Shown piece by piece: positions 12,919-21,625 of a stretch of 64,000 nucleotides of DNA (its first letter is position 1; every line of letters begins with the position of its first letter). The notes beneath the pieces are model-generated. The model was not told the DNA's origin and did not search any database. It saw only the letters and a list, made by a program, of their open reading frames with translations. Source of the stretch: Eubacteriales bacterium (GTDB taxonomy: Bacteria > Bacillota > Clostridia > Peptostreptococcales > Anaerovoracaceae). Made by a program: the position numbers and the translations under genes. The stretch is taken from positions 1 through 64,000 of the forward strand of contig JAQXJR010000025.1 of the NCBI GenBank assembly GCA_029009055.1, given 5' to 3'.

Positions 12919-14850
12919 TTAGGCTCTGGCCGCCACGTACTTCAGGAGTCCGCCGTCTTTCAGCATATCCTTCTGTCTCTCTGTAAAATGGCCATTAAGC
13001 TCTATGTCTATGCCCTTAGTTACGTCTGTCAATGTGAACTTACCCGTCTCCAGACCTTCCAGGATGCCTGTGAGCTTAAGCTCGTCTCCCTGATCCAGCT
13101 TATCGTAGTCTGCAGGATCCGCGAATGTGAGCGGCATGATGCCGGCGTTTATGAGGTTAGCCACGTGGATGCGGGCGAAGCTCTTCGTAACTACCACTCT
13201 TACTCCCAGATAGAGCGGAACCAGAGCGGCGTGCTCACGTGATGAACCCTGACCGTAGTTCTCGCCTCCGACTATGATAGATCTTCCCGCAGCCTTAGCG
13301 CGCTCTGAGAATGTCTCGTCGCAGACCCTGAAGCAGAACTCTGAAAGCTTAGGAACGTTAGATCTGTACGGAAGGATCTTAGATCCGGCAGGCATGATGT
13401 GGTCTGTCGTGATGTTATCTCCAACCTTCAGGATGAGAGGAGCCTCGAACTCGTCCTTAAGAGGCTCTCCTACAGGGCACTCATGGATGTTCGGTCCCTT
13501 CAGGATCTCTACGGCGTCTGCCTCAGCTCCCGCTGCCGCAGGCTGTATTATGGCGCTGTCATCTATCCTGAACTTCTCAGGCATGACTACCTTAGGCATG
13601 TCGCCCAGGAGTCGAGGATCCGTGATCTCTCCTGTGATGGCAGCAGCTACGGCTGTTTCAGGCGATACGAGGTATACCTTACCGTCCTTAGTTCCAGAGC
13701 GGCCTTCGAAGTTTCTGTTGAATGTCCTTAATGATACGCCGCCGGAGTTAGGCGAGAAGCCCATGCCGATGCAAGGGCCGCAGGCGCATTCCAGCAGTCT
13801 GGCGCCGCTGTGCAGTATATCTGATAAAGCGCCACAGTCAGCCAGCATGGACAGGACCTGCTTAGATCCGCATGAGATGGACAGGCTGACAGAAGGATCT
13901 ATGACTCTTCCTCTCAGAAGAGCGGCTACCTTCAGCATATCGTAGAGTGAAGAGTTCGTGCAGGAGCCTATGCAGACCTGGTCTACCTTAGTTCCCTTAA
14001 GAGAATCTACATCTACCACCTTATCCGGCATGTGCGGGCAGGCTATCTTCGGCTTCAGCTCGTTAAGGTCTATATCTATTACTCTGTCATATACAGCGTC
14101 CGGGTCGCTTTCGAGAGCTACCCAGTCTTCTCCCCTGTTCTCAGCTTCCAGGAAGGCTTTCGTGACTTCATCAGATGGGAATATAGATGTAGTCGCTCCG
14201 AGCTCTGTTCCCATGTTAGTGATGGTCGCGCGCTCAGGTACAGAGAGTTCCTTAATTCCAGGGCCTCCCCACTCTATGATGGCGCCGACGCCGCCCTTAA
14301 CGGACAGGATTCTCAGTATCTCTAAGCTGATGTCCTTAGCTGTTACGAATGGCCTCAGCTTACCTGTCAGATTCACCTTATACATCTTCGGCATGGTGAT
14401 GTAGTAAGCGCCGCCTCCCATGGCTACAGCCACGTCCAGACCGCCGGCTCCCATAGCCAGCATGCCGATGCCGCCTCCGGTAGGAGTGTGGCTGTCAGAA
14501 CCGATAAGGGTCTTTCCAGGGATGCCGAACCTCTCCAGGTGGACCTGGTGGCAGATGCCGTTACCCGGACGGGAGAATTTCAGGCCATATTTCTTTGCTG
14601 AGGACTGGATGAACCTGTGGTCGTCCGCGTTCTCGAAGCCTGACTGCAGAGTGTTATGGTCGATGTAGGCTACAGAAAGCTCCGTCTTAACGCGTGGGAT
14701 GCCCATAGCCTCGAACTCCAGGTAGGCCATAGTGCCTGTCGCGTCCTGAGTGAGTGTCTGGTCTATCCTGAGCGCTACTTCCTGGCCCTGCTCCATGGAG
14801 CCCCCTACCATGTGAGCCTTAATGATTTTTTGTGCGATCGTTAAACCCAT
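12919..14850 (-). CDS. acn: Aconitate hydratase (short, Aquifex-type)
   Basis: Converts citrate to isocitrate using a [4Fe-4S] cluster. At 643 residues it matches the shorter putative aconitases of anaerobes rather than the ~900-residue AcnA. Cluster cysteines are visible in CIGSCTNSS (near residue 295) and CACGPCIGMG (near 360); the C-terminal swivel domain has GGENYGQGSSREHAA. The ATG at 14850 sits 6 nt after GGGAGGT; an in-frame TTG further up overlaps that site and is rejected. A TATAAT box lies at 14892-14897, without a clear -35. Immediately upstream of icd in the same direction. Confidence 0.9.
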   Translation of the reverse strand: MGLTIAQKIIKAHMVGGSMEQGQEVALRIDQTLTQDATGTMAYLEFEAMGIPRVKTELSVAYIDHNTLQSGFENADDHRFIQSSAKKYGLKFSRPGNGICHQVHLERFGIPGKTLIGSDSHTPTGGGIGMLAMGAGGLDVAVAMGGGAYYITMPKMYKVNLTGKLRPFVTAKDISLEILRILSVKGGVGAIIEWGGPGIKELSVPERATITNMGTELGATTSIFPSDEVTKAFLEAENRGEDWVALESDPDAVYDRVIDIDLNELKPKIACPHMPDKVVDVDSLKGTKVDQVCIGSCTNSSLYDMLKVAALLRGRVIDPSVSLSISCGSKQVLSMLADCGALSDILHSGARLLECACGPCIGMGFSPNSGGVSLRTFNRNFEGRSGTKDGKVYLVSPETAVAAAITGEITDPRLLGDMPKVVMPEKFRIDDSAIIQPAAAGAEADAVEILKGPNIHECPVGEPLKDEFEAPLILKVGDNITTDHIMPAGSKILPYRSNVPKLSEFCFRVCDETFSERAKAAGRSIIVGGENYGQGSSREHAALVPLYLGVRVVVTKSFARIHVANLINAGIMPLTFADPADYDKLDQGDELKLTGILEGLETGKFTLTDVTKGIDIELNGHFTERQKDMLKDGGLLKYVAARA

Positions 14851-14947
14851 AGAACTACCTCCCAAAAATGGTTTTACATGAATACTATTCTATTATACCT
14901 TAAAGAAAAAGTTTTTCCACTGCCCCGGCGCGCGGCCGGCGGGTGGG

Positions 14948-16255
14948 TCACAATGTGATGATGTCTTTAACTATTTCCGGCTTAGCCTGCTCGTGGTCGC
15001 TAATGCCGAAGGCTCCGGCGGCTTCCTGTGCCGCGCTCTTCACCTTATCCTGGTCAGCCGCGTAGACTACGGCGAGCACGTCGCCCTTCTCCACCTTATC
15101 TCCTACCTTCTTCTTAAGCAGGATTCCGGCTGTCGGGTCTACAGCGTCCCCTATTTCCTCGCGGCCCGCTCCCGTGTGGCGGGAAGCGTTACCAATCTTA
15201 AGGGCGTCTATGTAGCTTATGTATCCAGACCTTCCGGCGCGGACATTAGCGCTGGACGCGGCTATGCCCATGAGGGTAGGGTCGTCCACTACAGAGTCGT
15301 CTCCGTTCTGATATAGGATCATCTGGCGGAACTTACTCAAGGCGCTGCCATTCTCTATGGTGCCCATGGCCCTGTCTATCCCTTCTTCTATACTGTCAGC
15401 CTTATCGCCCAGGTAGGCCATGATGCCGGCTACTGTCACGGAAAGCTTCGTTATATCTTCCGGACCCTTACCCTTAAGCGTGTCTATGGCTTCAGCCACT
15501 TCTATGCTGTTTCCGACAGCCAAGCCCAGAGGCTGGTCCATACCTGAGATCACGGCTACAGCGTCTTTCTTATTCTCCCTGGCTATCTGGCACATGAGCT
15601 GGGCCAGGACCCTGGCGCTCGACGCGCTCTTCATGAAAGCGCCTCTTCCGCACTTAACGTCGAGAACTATGGCGTCCGTCCCTGCCGCCAGCTTCTTACT
15701 CATGATACTGGACGCTATGAGGCCCATGCTTTCCACGGTCCCCGTGACGTCCCTTAAAGCGTATATCTTCTTATCGGCAGGCGTTATGCTGCCCGTCTGT
15801 CCTGTTATGGCCAGGCCAATTTCCCTGACCTGGGTTGAGAACTGTTCTTCTGACAGATTGGTCCTGAAACCCGGTATGGCTTCCAGCTTATCCACTGTCC
15901 CGCCGGTGAAACCGAGACCGCGCCCGCTCATCTTTGCTACAGAAACACCCAGGGCAGCCGCCACAGGGGCAGCTATTAATGTAGTCTTATCGCCGACACC
16001 GCCGGACGAATGCTTATCCACTTTCTTACCGGGGATGAAGCTTAAGTCGAGCACATCGCCGGAATCCCTCATCGCCGCCGTGAGCGAGAATATCTCCCTC
16101 CTGGTCATGTTGCGGAAAACTATGGCCATGAGCAGGGCCGAAGCCTGATAATCAGGGATGACGCCGGCAGTGAAGCCGTTAACGAAGTACCTGATCTCCT
16201 CGTCTGTCAGCTCGCCTCCGTCGCGCTTCTTCATGATTATATCTACCATATTCAT
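14948..16255 (-). CDS. pdp: Pyrimidine-nucleoside phosphorylase
   Basis: Cleaves thymidine, deoxyuridine or uridine with phosphate to the base and (deoxy)ribose 1-phosphate; 435 residues, the usual size. The family signature SGRGLGFTGGTVDKLE (about residues 109-124) and the phosphate-binding KHSSGGVGDKTT (about 80-91) are intact. The ATG at 16255 has AGGAG 7 nt upstream. It lies 24 nt after deoB, which acts on its product, so the pair forms a nucleoside salvage unit. Whether it uses thymidine only or several pyrimidine nucleosides cannot be told. Confidence 0.93.
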   Translation of the reverse strand: MNMVDIIMKKRDGGELTDEEIRYFVNGFTAGVIPDYQASALLMAIVFRNMTRREIFSLTAAMRDSGDVLDLSFIPGKKVDKHSSGGVGDKTTLIAAPVAAALGVSVAKMSGRGLGFTGGTVDKLEAIPGFRTNLSEEQFSTQVREIGLAITGQTGSITPADKKIYALRDVTGTVESMGLIASSIMSKKLAAGTDAIVLDVKCGRGAFMKSASSARVLAQLMCQIARENKKDAVAVISGMDQPLGLAVGNSIEVAEAIDTLKGKGPEDITKLSVTVAGIMAYLGDKADSIEEGIDRAMGTIENGSALSKFRQMILYQNGDDSVVDDPTLMGIAASSANVRAGRSGYISYIDALKIGNASRHTGAGREEIGDAVDPTAGILLKKKVGDKVEKGDVLAVVYAADQDKVKSAAQEAAGAFGISDHEQAKPEIVKDIITL

Positions 16256-16279
16256 GACTTTTCTCCTATCAGTTAATGG

Positions 16280-17470
16280 CTACCAGATCGTTACTTTCTT
16301 CATAAAACTCTCGCCTATATGTGTCGGAGATACGCCCAGGTAGTCAGCGCATGTCTGGCCCAGATCAGCGTATGTGCTGAGAGTGCCTAAATTCACGCCG
16401 GCCCTGATGCCGTCGCCATAGACCATGAGCGGAACATACTCTCTCGTGTGGTCGAAGCCAGAGTGTATAGGGTCGTTACCGTGGTCAGCCGTTATGAAGA
16501 GGATATCTTCAGGCCTGAGCGCGGCTTCTATCTCCTCCAGCCTCTGGTCGAACTCCATGATAGCTCTGCCGTAGCCCGCCGGGTCCCGCCTGTGTCCGTA
16601 CAAGGAGTCGAAATCCACCAGGTTCGTGAAGAGAAGGCCCGGGAAATCCTCTTTCAGGAGTTCCAGAGTCTTATCGCAGCCATCCATATTTCCTGTCGTG
16701 TGGACGGAATACGTTATGCCGCGGCCGTCGAATATGTCGTGGATCTTACCTACAGCTAAGACTTCCTGGCCGGCATTCTTAACGTTATCTAGCAAAGTAT
16801 CTTCCGGCGGTTCTACGGCGTAGTCTCTTCGGTCGCTGGTCCTGACCCTCTTCCCGTCTTTCTTAACATACGGCCTGGCTATGACCCTGCCGCAGGCCCA
16901 TTTACCCACGAGCAGTTTTCTGGCTATCTCGCAAAGCTCATACAATCTATCCAGCGGGATGACGTCTGTGTTAGCCGCGATCTGGAACACGCTGTCCGCC
17001 GATGTGTAAACTATAGGCTTACCTGTTTTCTCGTGCTCGTCACCGAGCTCTTCTATTATGACGGTCCCGGAAGCCGGGTAATTACCCAGAACCTCCACGC
17101 CCGCCTCTCTCTCGAATTCCTCTATAAATTCCTTCGGGAAACCGTCCGGATATGTCTTAAAAGGTATCTTAGTCTCGATTCCGGCTATCTCCCAATGGCC
17201 TGTTATGGTGTCCTTCCCGGCGGATATCTCCCTCATCCTGCCGTAAGACCCCTTAACTTCATTATTATCTACCTTAAAAAGCCCGCCGCCGGCTCCGTCT
17301 ATATTACCGAGTCCCAGCTCCCTGAGCTTAGGTATGCTGAACCCCTCTACGCCCTGAGCCGCGTGCAGGAATGTGTCAGCGCCCAGGTCCCCGAACTTCT
17401 CAGAATCCGGAGCCTCGCCGCAGCCGAAGCTATCCATAACTATTATGACCGCTCTTCTATGCTTCTCCAT
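16280..17470 (-). CDS. deoB: Phosphopentomutase
   Basis: Interconverts (deoxy)ribose 1-phosphate and 5-phosphate; alkaline-phosphatase-superfamily fold with two manganese ions. The 396 residues show the N-terminal metal motif IIVMDSFGCGEAPD, GADTF, DTITGHWEI and, near the end, TADHGNDP, all expected ligand regions. I start at the ATG at 17470, 6 nt after AGAGGTGA; an upstream GTG at 17479 overlaps that site. Downstream is pdp (24 nt). Confidence 0.95.
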   Translation of the reverse strand: MEKHRRAVIIVMDSFGCGEAPDSEKFGDLGADTFLHAAQGVEGFSIPKLRELGLGNIDGAGGGLFKVDNNEVKGSYGRMREISAGKDTITGHWEIAGIETKIPFKTYPDGFPKEFIEEFEREAGVEVLGNYPASGTVIIEELGDEHEKTGKPIVYTSADSVFQIAANTDVIPLDRLYELCEIARKLLVGKWACGRVIARPYVKKDGKRVRTSDRRDYAVEPPEDTLLDNVKNAGQEVLAVGKIHDIFDGRGITYSVHTTGNMDGCDKTLELLKEDFPGLLFTNLVDFDSLYGHRRDPAGYGRAIMEFDQRLEEIEAALRPEDILFITADHGNDPIHSGFDHTREYVPLMVYGDGIRAGVNLGTLSTYADLGQTCADYLGVSPTHIGESFMKKVTIW

Positions 17471-17567
17471 AACTGTCACCTCTTCCCAGCAAAGCCAATC
17501 CGCGCCGGTGCTTCCAGCCGCCTGGCGCAGCGAGATCGACTGCCCGATCTGCCGCCGGCTTTCGCTG

Positions 17568-18278
17568 TTATTCTTCTATCTCGTCCAGCAGGATCGGATC
17601 ACATTTAATGTAATCCAAAGATACCAGTTTATATTCAACTCCATTCAATATTCCCTTAAGTCCTCTGTGAAAGGCGTCATGCCCATGCAGGTGGCCGTAG
17701 ACGCATGTCTTCACTCCGTACCTGGTCATGAGCTCCGTGAAACCGGACGGCTGCAGGTGCTCGTTAGTCGGTGGATAGTGGAGCATGGATATGATATACC
17801 GTGCTCGCTTTGCGACAGCGTCCTGAAGGGATAATTCCAGACGGGAAAGCTCGCGCTCATATATCTTACGCTCGTGCTCGTCGAAGCCGTCGCTTCCGGG
17901 GCACGCCCAGCCCCTGGTGCCGCAGACGCAGACGCCGTCAGCTATCTCGAACGCCTTATTCTGCACGAATACCATGTCGTCGTAGAGATTGTCTATCTTA
18001 GAAATGGACGTCCACCAGAGATCGTGATTCCCCTTAGTCAGAACCTTGCAGCCCGGCAGCTCGTGGAGGAAGTCCAGGTCGGCCATGGCTTCGTCCAGCT
18101 TAAGCCCCCAGGATATGTCGCCGCAGATCAGGACTGTGTCTTCGGGCGAGACCTTCTCCAGCCAGTTGGCCTTAAGCTTATCCGCGTGCTCCTTCCACTC
18201 GCCGCCGAAAACGTCCATAGGCTTATCTATTCTGTTATCTAGCGACAGGTGAGTGTCGCCCAGGGCCCATATCTTCAT
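17568..18278 (-). CDS. Calcineurin-like metallophosphoesterase
   Basis: Predicted cytoplasmic phosphohydrolase of 236 residues. The complete two-metal motif set is present: GDTHL near the N-terminus, GDISW (about residue 53), KGNHD (about 82), LHYPP (about 167) and YGHLHG (about 195). The substrate is unknown; relatives act on nucleotides or phosphodiesters. The start overlaps the rmuC stop by one base (TGATG), so the two are translationally coupled. 97 nt separate it from deoB downstream. Confidence 0.85.
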   Translation of the reverse strand: MKIWALGDTHLSLDNRIDKPMDVFGGEWKEHADKLKANWLEKVSPEDTVLICGDISWGLKLDEAMADLDFLHELPGCKVLTKGNHDLWWTSISKIDNLYDDMVFVQNKAFEIADGVCVCGTRGWACPGSDGFDEHERKIYERELSRLELSLQDAVAKRARYIISMLHYPPTNEHLQPSGFTELMTRYGVKTCVYGHLHGHDAFHRGLKGILNGVEYKLVSLDYIKCDPILLDEIEE

Positions 18279-19414
18279 CAGTTTCTTCCTCTGCCATCGC
18301 CGTAGAGATTTATCTCAGGCCACTTACCGCCGCCATCGAAACCGAACTCGGCGTCAGCCTCGTCCTCAGGTAGCTCCGTCACCTTATCGAGTTTCTTCAT
18401 CATGACATTCGTCCTGGCGCCTACCATGGTCTCCAGGTGCTTATCCGCCTTCTTAAGGTCTGCCCGGGCCTTATCCAGCTCGTCGCTGAATTTACCGAAC
18501 TCCGTCTTCACAGCCGAGAGCGTCCGCCAGACATCTTCAGACGCCTTATTTATGGCCACCGCCCTGTAGCCGGTCTCGAGGCTGGCCAGGAAGGCGGAAA
18601 GGGATGTCGGGCCTACGATCATGACCCTGTAATCTCTCTGCAGCTCCTCGTAGAGGCCCAGCCTCAGCGTCTCGTAATATAAGTTTTCCGCAGGTACGAA
18701 AAGCAGGGCGAAATCTGTGGTCCTCGGCGGGGCTACATACTTCGTCCTGATGTCTTTCGCCTCGCCGCGCAGTCTCGCTGCCAGCGCCGCCGCGGCTCTC
18801 TTTATTTCCTGGCTGTCTGAGCCGTCTCTAGCCTCAAGCAGCCTGTTGAATGTATCTAGTGGGAATTTAGAGTCTATAGGAAGGTAGACCAGGCGCCCCG
18901 CCTCATCCGGCACCTTAACGGCGAATTCGACCCTGTCGCTTCCGACTCCCGTAGTGTTAACGTTTTTATCGTACTGGTACGGCGAAAGCATGTCCCTTAA
19001 TATGGCCTCAGCTTGGTATTCTCCCAGTATGCCCCTGGTCTTAACATTAGCCAGGACCTTAGAAAGGGAATCTACGTTCTCGGCCAGGCTTTGCATGGAA
19101 CCTATCTCTTTATTAAGGCTCTCCATCTGGACAGCCAGGGTCCTCCTGATGTTCTCAAGCTTCTGCTCACTGCCGCCGGAGAAGTTCTCCATCCTAGTAT
19201 TCAGGGATTCCAGCCTCCTGTCCTGTGCCTCCGCCGAGTTCTTCTGCGCCTGCATCATCATGCCGCCGTACGAGCCCATGACGTCATCGAGCTCCTTACG
19301 GGTCACGCCCTTAGAGCCGCTTACGGTCCTGATTATAAAGAAAGCGCTCACAGCTATGACCGCGGCTGACAGGATCATGAGGGCGACGCAGATGTAGAGG
19401 ACAGTGCTATTCAT
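18278..19414 (-). CDS. rmuC: RmuC-family DNA recombination protein
   Basis: RmuC proteins have an N-terminal membrane helix, a coiled coil and a PD-(D/E)XK nuclease-like core, and limit DNA inversions in E. coli. Here a hydrophobic helix covers about residues 3-25, coiled coil about 30-120, and the core has VKTRGILGEYQAE and LPIDSKFPLDTF. I start at the ATG at 19414 (MNSTVLYIC), which overlaps the aroQ end by 8 nt and follows an AGGGG box; an in-frame start at 19447 would add basic residues before the membrane helix. Length 378 residues. Confidence 0.88.
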   Translation of the reverse strand: MNSTVLYICVALMILSAAVIAVSAFFIIRTVSGSKGVTRKELDDVMGSYGGMMMQAQKNSAEAQDRRLESLNTRMENFSGGSEQKLENIRRTLAVQMESLNKEIGSMQSLAENVDSLSKVLANVKTRGILGEYQAEAILRDMLSPYQYDKNVNTTGVGSDRVEFAVKVPDEAGRLVYLPIDSKFPLDTFNRLLEARDGSDSQEIKRAAAALAARLRGEAKDIRTKYVAPPRTTDFALLFVPAENLYYETLRLGLYEELQRDYRVMIVGPTSLSAFLASLETGYRAVAINKASEDVWRTLSAVKTEFGKFSDELDKARADLKKADKHLETMVGARTNVMMKKLDKVTELPEDEADAEFGFDGGGKWPEINLYGDGRGRN

Positions 19415-19889
19415 GATCTGCCCCTGCCTGGCACGCCGCGCCATCACAGGCCTTACTGCCGAGCTTATCTATTAGTATATCCATGGCGTCTACATATCCC
19501 TGGAATCCGCGTCCCATGACTGTAGCCACGCATGCCTCGCGTATGTATGACACCTGGCGGAAGTCGTCTCGCTTAGAAACATCTGATATGTGGACTTCCA
19601 CAGTCGGAAGCTTCGCGGCCTTCACGGCGTCGAGAAGCGCCACGCTGGTGTGGGTGTAAGCCGCCGGGTTTATCACTATGCCGTCGAAATGGCGCATGAA
19701 AGCTTCCTGGATCTTATCTACCAGGTCTCCCTCGTGGTTGGACTGATAGAACTCGACCTCGACGCCGCGCTCATCCGCCGCTGCCCGGACCAGAGCCTTC
19801 AGGTCCTCATATGTGTCTTTACCGTAGATCTCAGGCTCCCTGATCCCAAGCATGTTCAGGTTAGGCCCGTTCATGACCATGAATTTCAT
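19407..19889 (-). CDS. aroQ: 3-dehydroquinate dehydratase, type II
   Basis: Third step of the shikimate pathway (dehydroquinate to dehydroshikimate). 160 residues, type II fold: GPNLNMLGIREPEIYG near the start holds the catalytic Arg/Tyr loop; SNHEGDLVD and NPAAYTHTS follow. The usual HISN motif reads HISD here, a mild departure. An extra ~10-residue tail follows the core. The ATG at 19889 has GGAG 7 nt upstream. Last gene of the aro operon, 109 nt after aroEK and overlapping rmuC. Confidence 0.93.
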   Translation of the reverse strand: MKFMVMNGPNLNMLGIREPEIYGKDTYEDLKALVRAAADERGVEVEFYQSNHEGDLVDKIQEAFMRHFDGIVINPAAYTHTSVALLDAVKAAKLPTVEVHISDVSKRDDFRQVSYIREACVATVMGRGFQGYVDAMDILIDKLGSKACDGAACQAGADHE

Positions 19890-19998
19890 GTGCTGTCTCC
19901 ATATACGAAAGCGGGCGGGCGCCGGGCATAGCTTGGCCCGGACATCCGAGCCCGCTTACCTGTGGCTGCCGAGAGCCTTACGCCTTCAGCTCCGCCAT

Positions 19999-21192
19999 TT
20001 ACTTCAAATTCTCGTTATTATCTATAAAATAGTCGCTCCACTTCTCGTAGGCGTCCTTCCTCTCAGCGTAGAGCTGGTCGAGAGGCGTAGAGCTCGACAC
20101 CGGCCTGCCGTCTGTTTCCAGCTTATCCAGGTCGCGCTTTATCCATATGACGACGCCGTTCTGCTTCACGATATTGTAATTCGCCTTATTCTTAACTATG
20201 CCCCCACCGGTGGCGATCACCTGGCCGCTCTCTTTGCACGCTAATTTAAGCATCTCGCGCTCGACCTTACGGAAGTATGGCTCACCCTTCTCAGCAAATA
20301 TCTCCGGGATGGATTCACCTTCGTGGGCCACGATCATGTCGTCTATGTCTACGAACTTCCTGCCGGATTTCTCGGCCATCTTCTTACCCAGGAACGTCTT
20401 CCCGGCGCCCGGCATTCCGATCAGGATGTTATTCAGCATCTGCCTCTTAACTTCGTCGGCTATGTCTTCTATCTCATCCTCGGACTTCTCTACGCCCGTG
20501 AAAAGTTCGCTGGACTTCTGAGCCTGCCCGACCAGCATCTCCAGGCCGCTCGCGCACTTAACGCCTTCAAGCTCCATGGCGTCCAGTATAAATTTCGTCC
20601 TATATGGGTTATATATTATGTCCACCGCGGCTTCCAGACCAGGGAACTTAGCCGGGTCCACGAGGCTGTCCCCATTATTAGGATACATGCCGACCGGCGT
20701 CGTGTTCACTATGACCTGAGCGTCGTAGTTCTTCTCTATATTTTCGTAGTTATTCTCGCCCTTCCTGGAAATGGTCACGACCTCGCTGGCCTCCATGTCC
20801 CTCAGGACCTGGCATATGGTGACAGAAGCGCCGCCGCTTCCCAGGACTATGCACTTCTTCCCTTCCACATCTATGTCGTTATGCTCGAGAAGGTACTTAA
20901 AACCAAAGTAATCCGTGTTATAACCGTGGAGTTTCCCCTCGGCGTCCCTCACGACAGTGTTCACGCTGCCCAGCTTGCCTGCCTCTTCCGAAACATCGTC
21001 GCACATCCTAAATACGACTTTCTTATACGGAATAGTGACGTTAAAGCCCTTATATTCGCCACCCCTTAACAGGCTCTCCAGGTCTTCAGGCTTCGTCTCC
21101 AGCAGGTCATATTCATAACTGCCCAGCTTCTCATGTATCATAGGCGAATAGCTGTGCCCCAGCTTAGCGCCTATTAGTCCGAATTTATCCAT
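19999..21192 (-). CDS. aroEK: Shikimate dehydrogenase-shikimate kinase fusion
   Basis: One polypeptide of about 397 residues joins two consecutive steps. Residues 1-245 are AroE: SYSP (14-17) and NVTIPYK (51-57, catalytic Lys), NTD (92-94), NADP loop GSGGAS (118-123). Residues about 250-397 are AroK: Walker A GMPGAGKT (259-266), DIDDMI, and the shikimate-binding TGGGIV. All key residues are present. The ATG at 21192 has AGGAG 6 nt upstream; a GTG one codon earlier is less well placed. The fusion order follows reaction order. Confidence 0.94.
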   Translation of the reverse strand: MDKFGLIGAKLGHSYSPMIHEKLGSYEYDLLETKPEDLESLLRGGEYKGFNVTIPYKKVVFRMCDDVSEEAGKLGSVNTVVRDAEGKLHGYNTDYFGFKYLLEHNDIDVEGKKCIVLGSGGASVTICQVLRDMEASEVVTISRKGENNYENIEKNYDAQVIVNTTPVGMYPNNGDSLVDPAKFPGLEAAVDIIYNPYRTKFILDAMELEGVKCASGLEMLVGQAQKSSELFTGVEKSEDEIEDIADEVKRQMLNNILIGMPGAGKTFLGKKMAEKSGRKFVDIDDMIVAHEGESIPEIFAEKGEPYFRKVEREMLKLACKESGQVIATGGGIVKNKANYNIVKQNGVVIWIKRDLDKLETDGRPVSSSTPLDQLYAERKDAYEKWSDYFIDNNENLK

Positions 21193-21299
21193 CACAAACT
21201 CCTGTGAAATACCGTCAGCATAAGCTGTAATTCATTCTCTTCCATAGATAAGCGGCGTATCAGCCAGCAAAGTCACTTCCCGATCGCCCTGCCTTCGGC

Positions 21300-21578
21300 C
21301 TACTTATCTTCTTCGGAGATGACCTCGGTCTCATGTTCCCTGGCCAGCTCCATCATAGTATTATACAACTTTACTACAGAGCCTGCCATATCATCAGGCA
21401 CCATGGAAGCTACCTGGTCGAGTTTCGCGGCTTCCCGCTCCGGGTCCCTCACCGCGACTCCGTTAGCCTTCTTCCACTCCGCTATCTTCGACGCCACCCT
21501 GATCCTCTCGCAGAATTTCTCCACGATGACCTTATCTATAGCGTCTATCTCTTTCCTGCATTCTTCAAGGCTTTCCAT
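21300..21578 (-). CDS. Stand-alone chorismate mutase, AroQ class
   Basis: Converts chorismate to prephenate. This 92-residue helical protein keeps the residues expected for an active AroQ-class site: CRKEIDAID (first Arg), ERIRVAS, the Lys in EWKKANG, and DPEREAAK with the Arg-Glu pair. The downstream pheA product carries a second such domain in which some of these are changed, so this small gene probably supplies the activity. AAGGTGA lies 7 nt before the ATG at 21578. 47 nt after pheA in the aro operon. Confidence 0.88.
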   Translation of the reverse strand: MESLEECRKEIDAIDKVIVEKFCERIRVASKIAEWKKANGVAVRDPEREAAKLDQVASMVPDDMAGSVVKLYNTMMELAREHETEVISEEDK

Positions 21579-21625
21579 GCTTCGTCACCTTTTAAATTAA
21601 ATTTTCGTAATACTTTTTCGCGCCA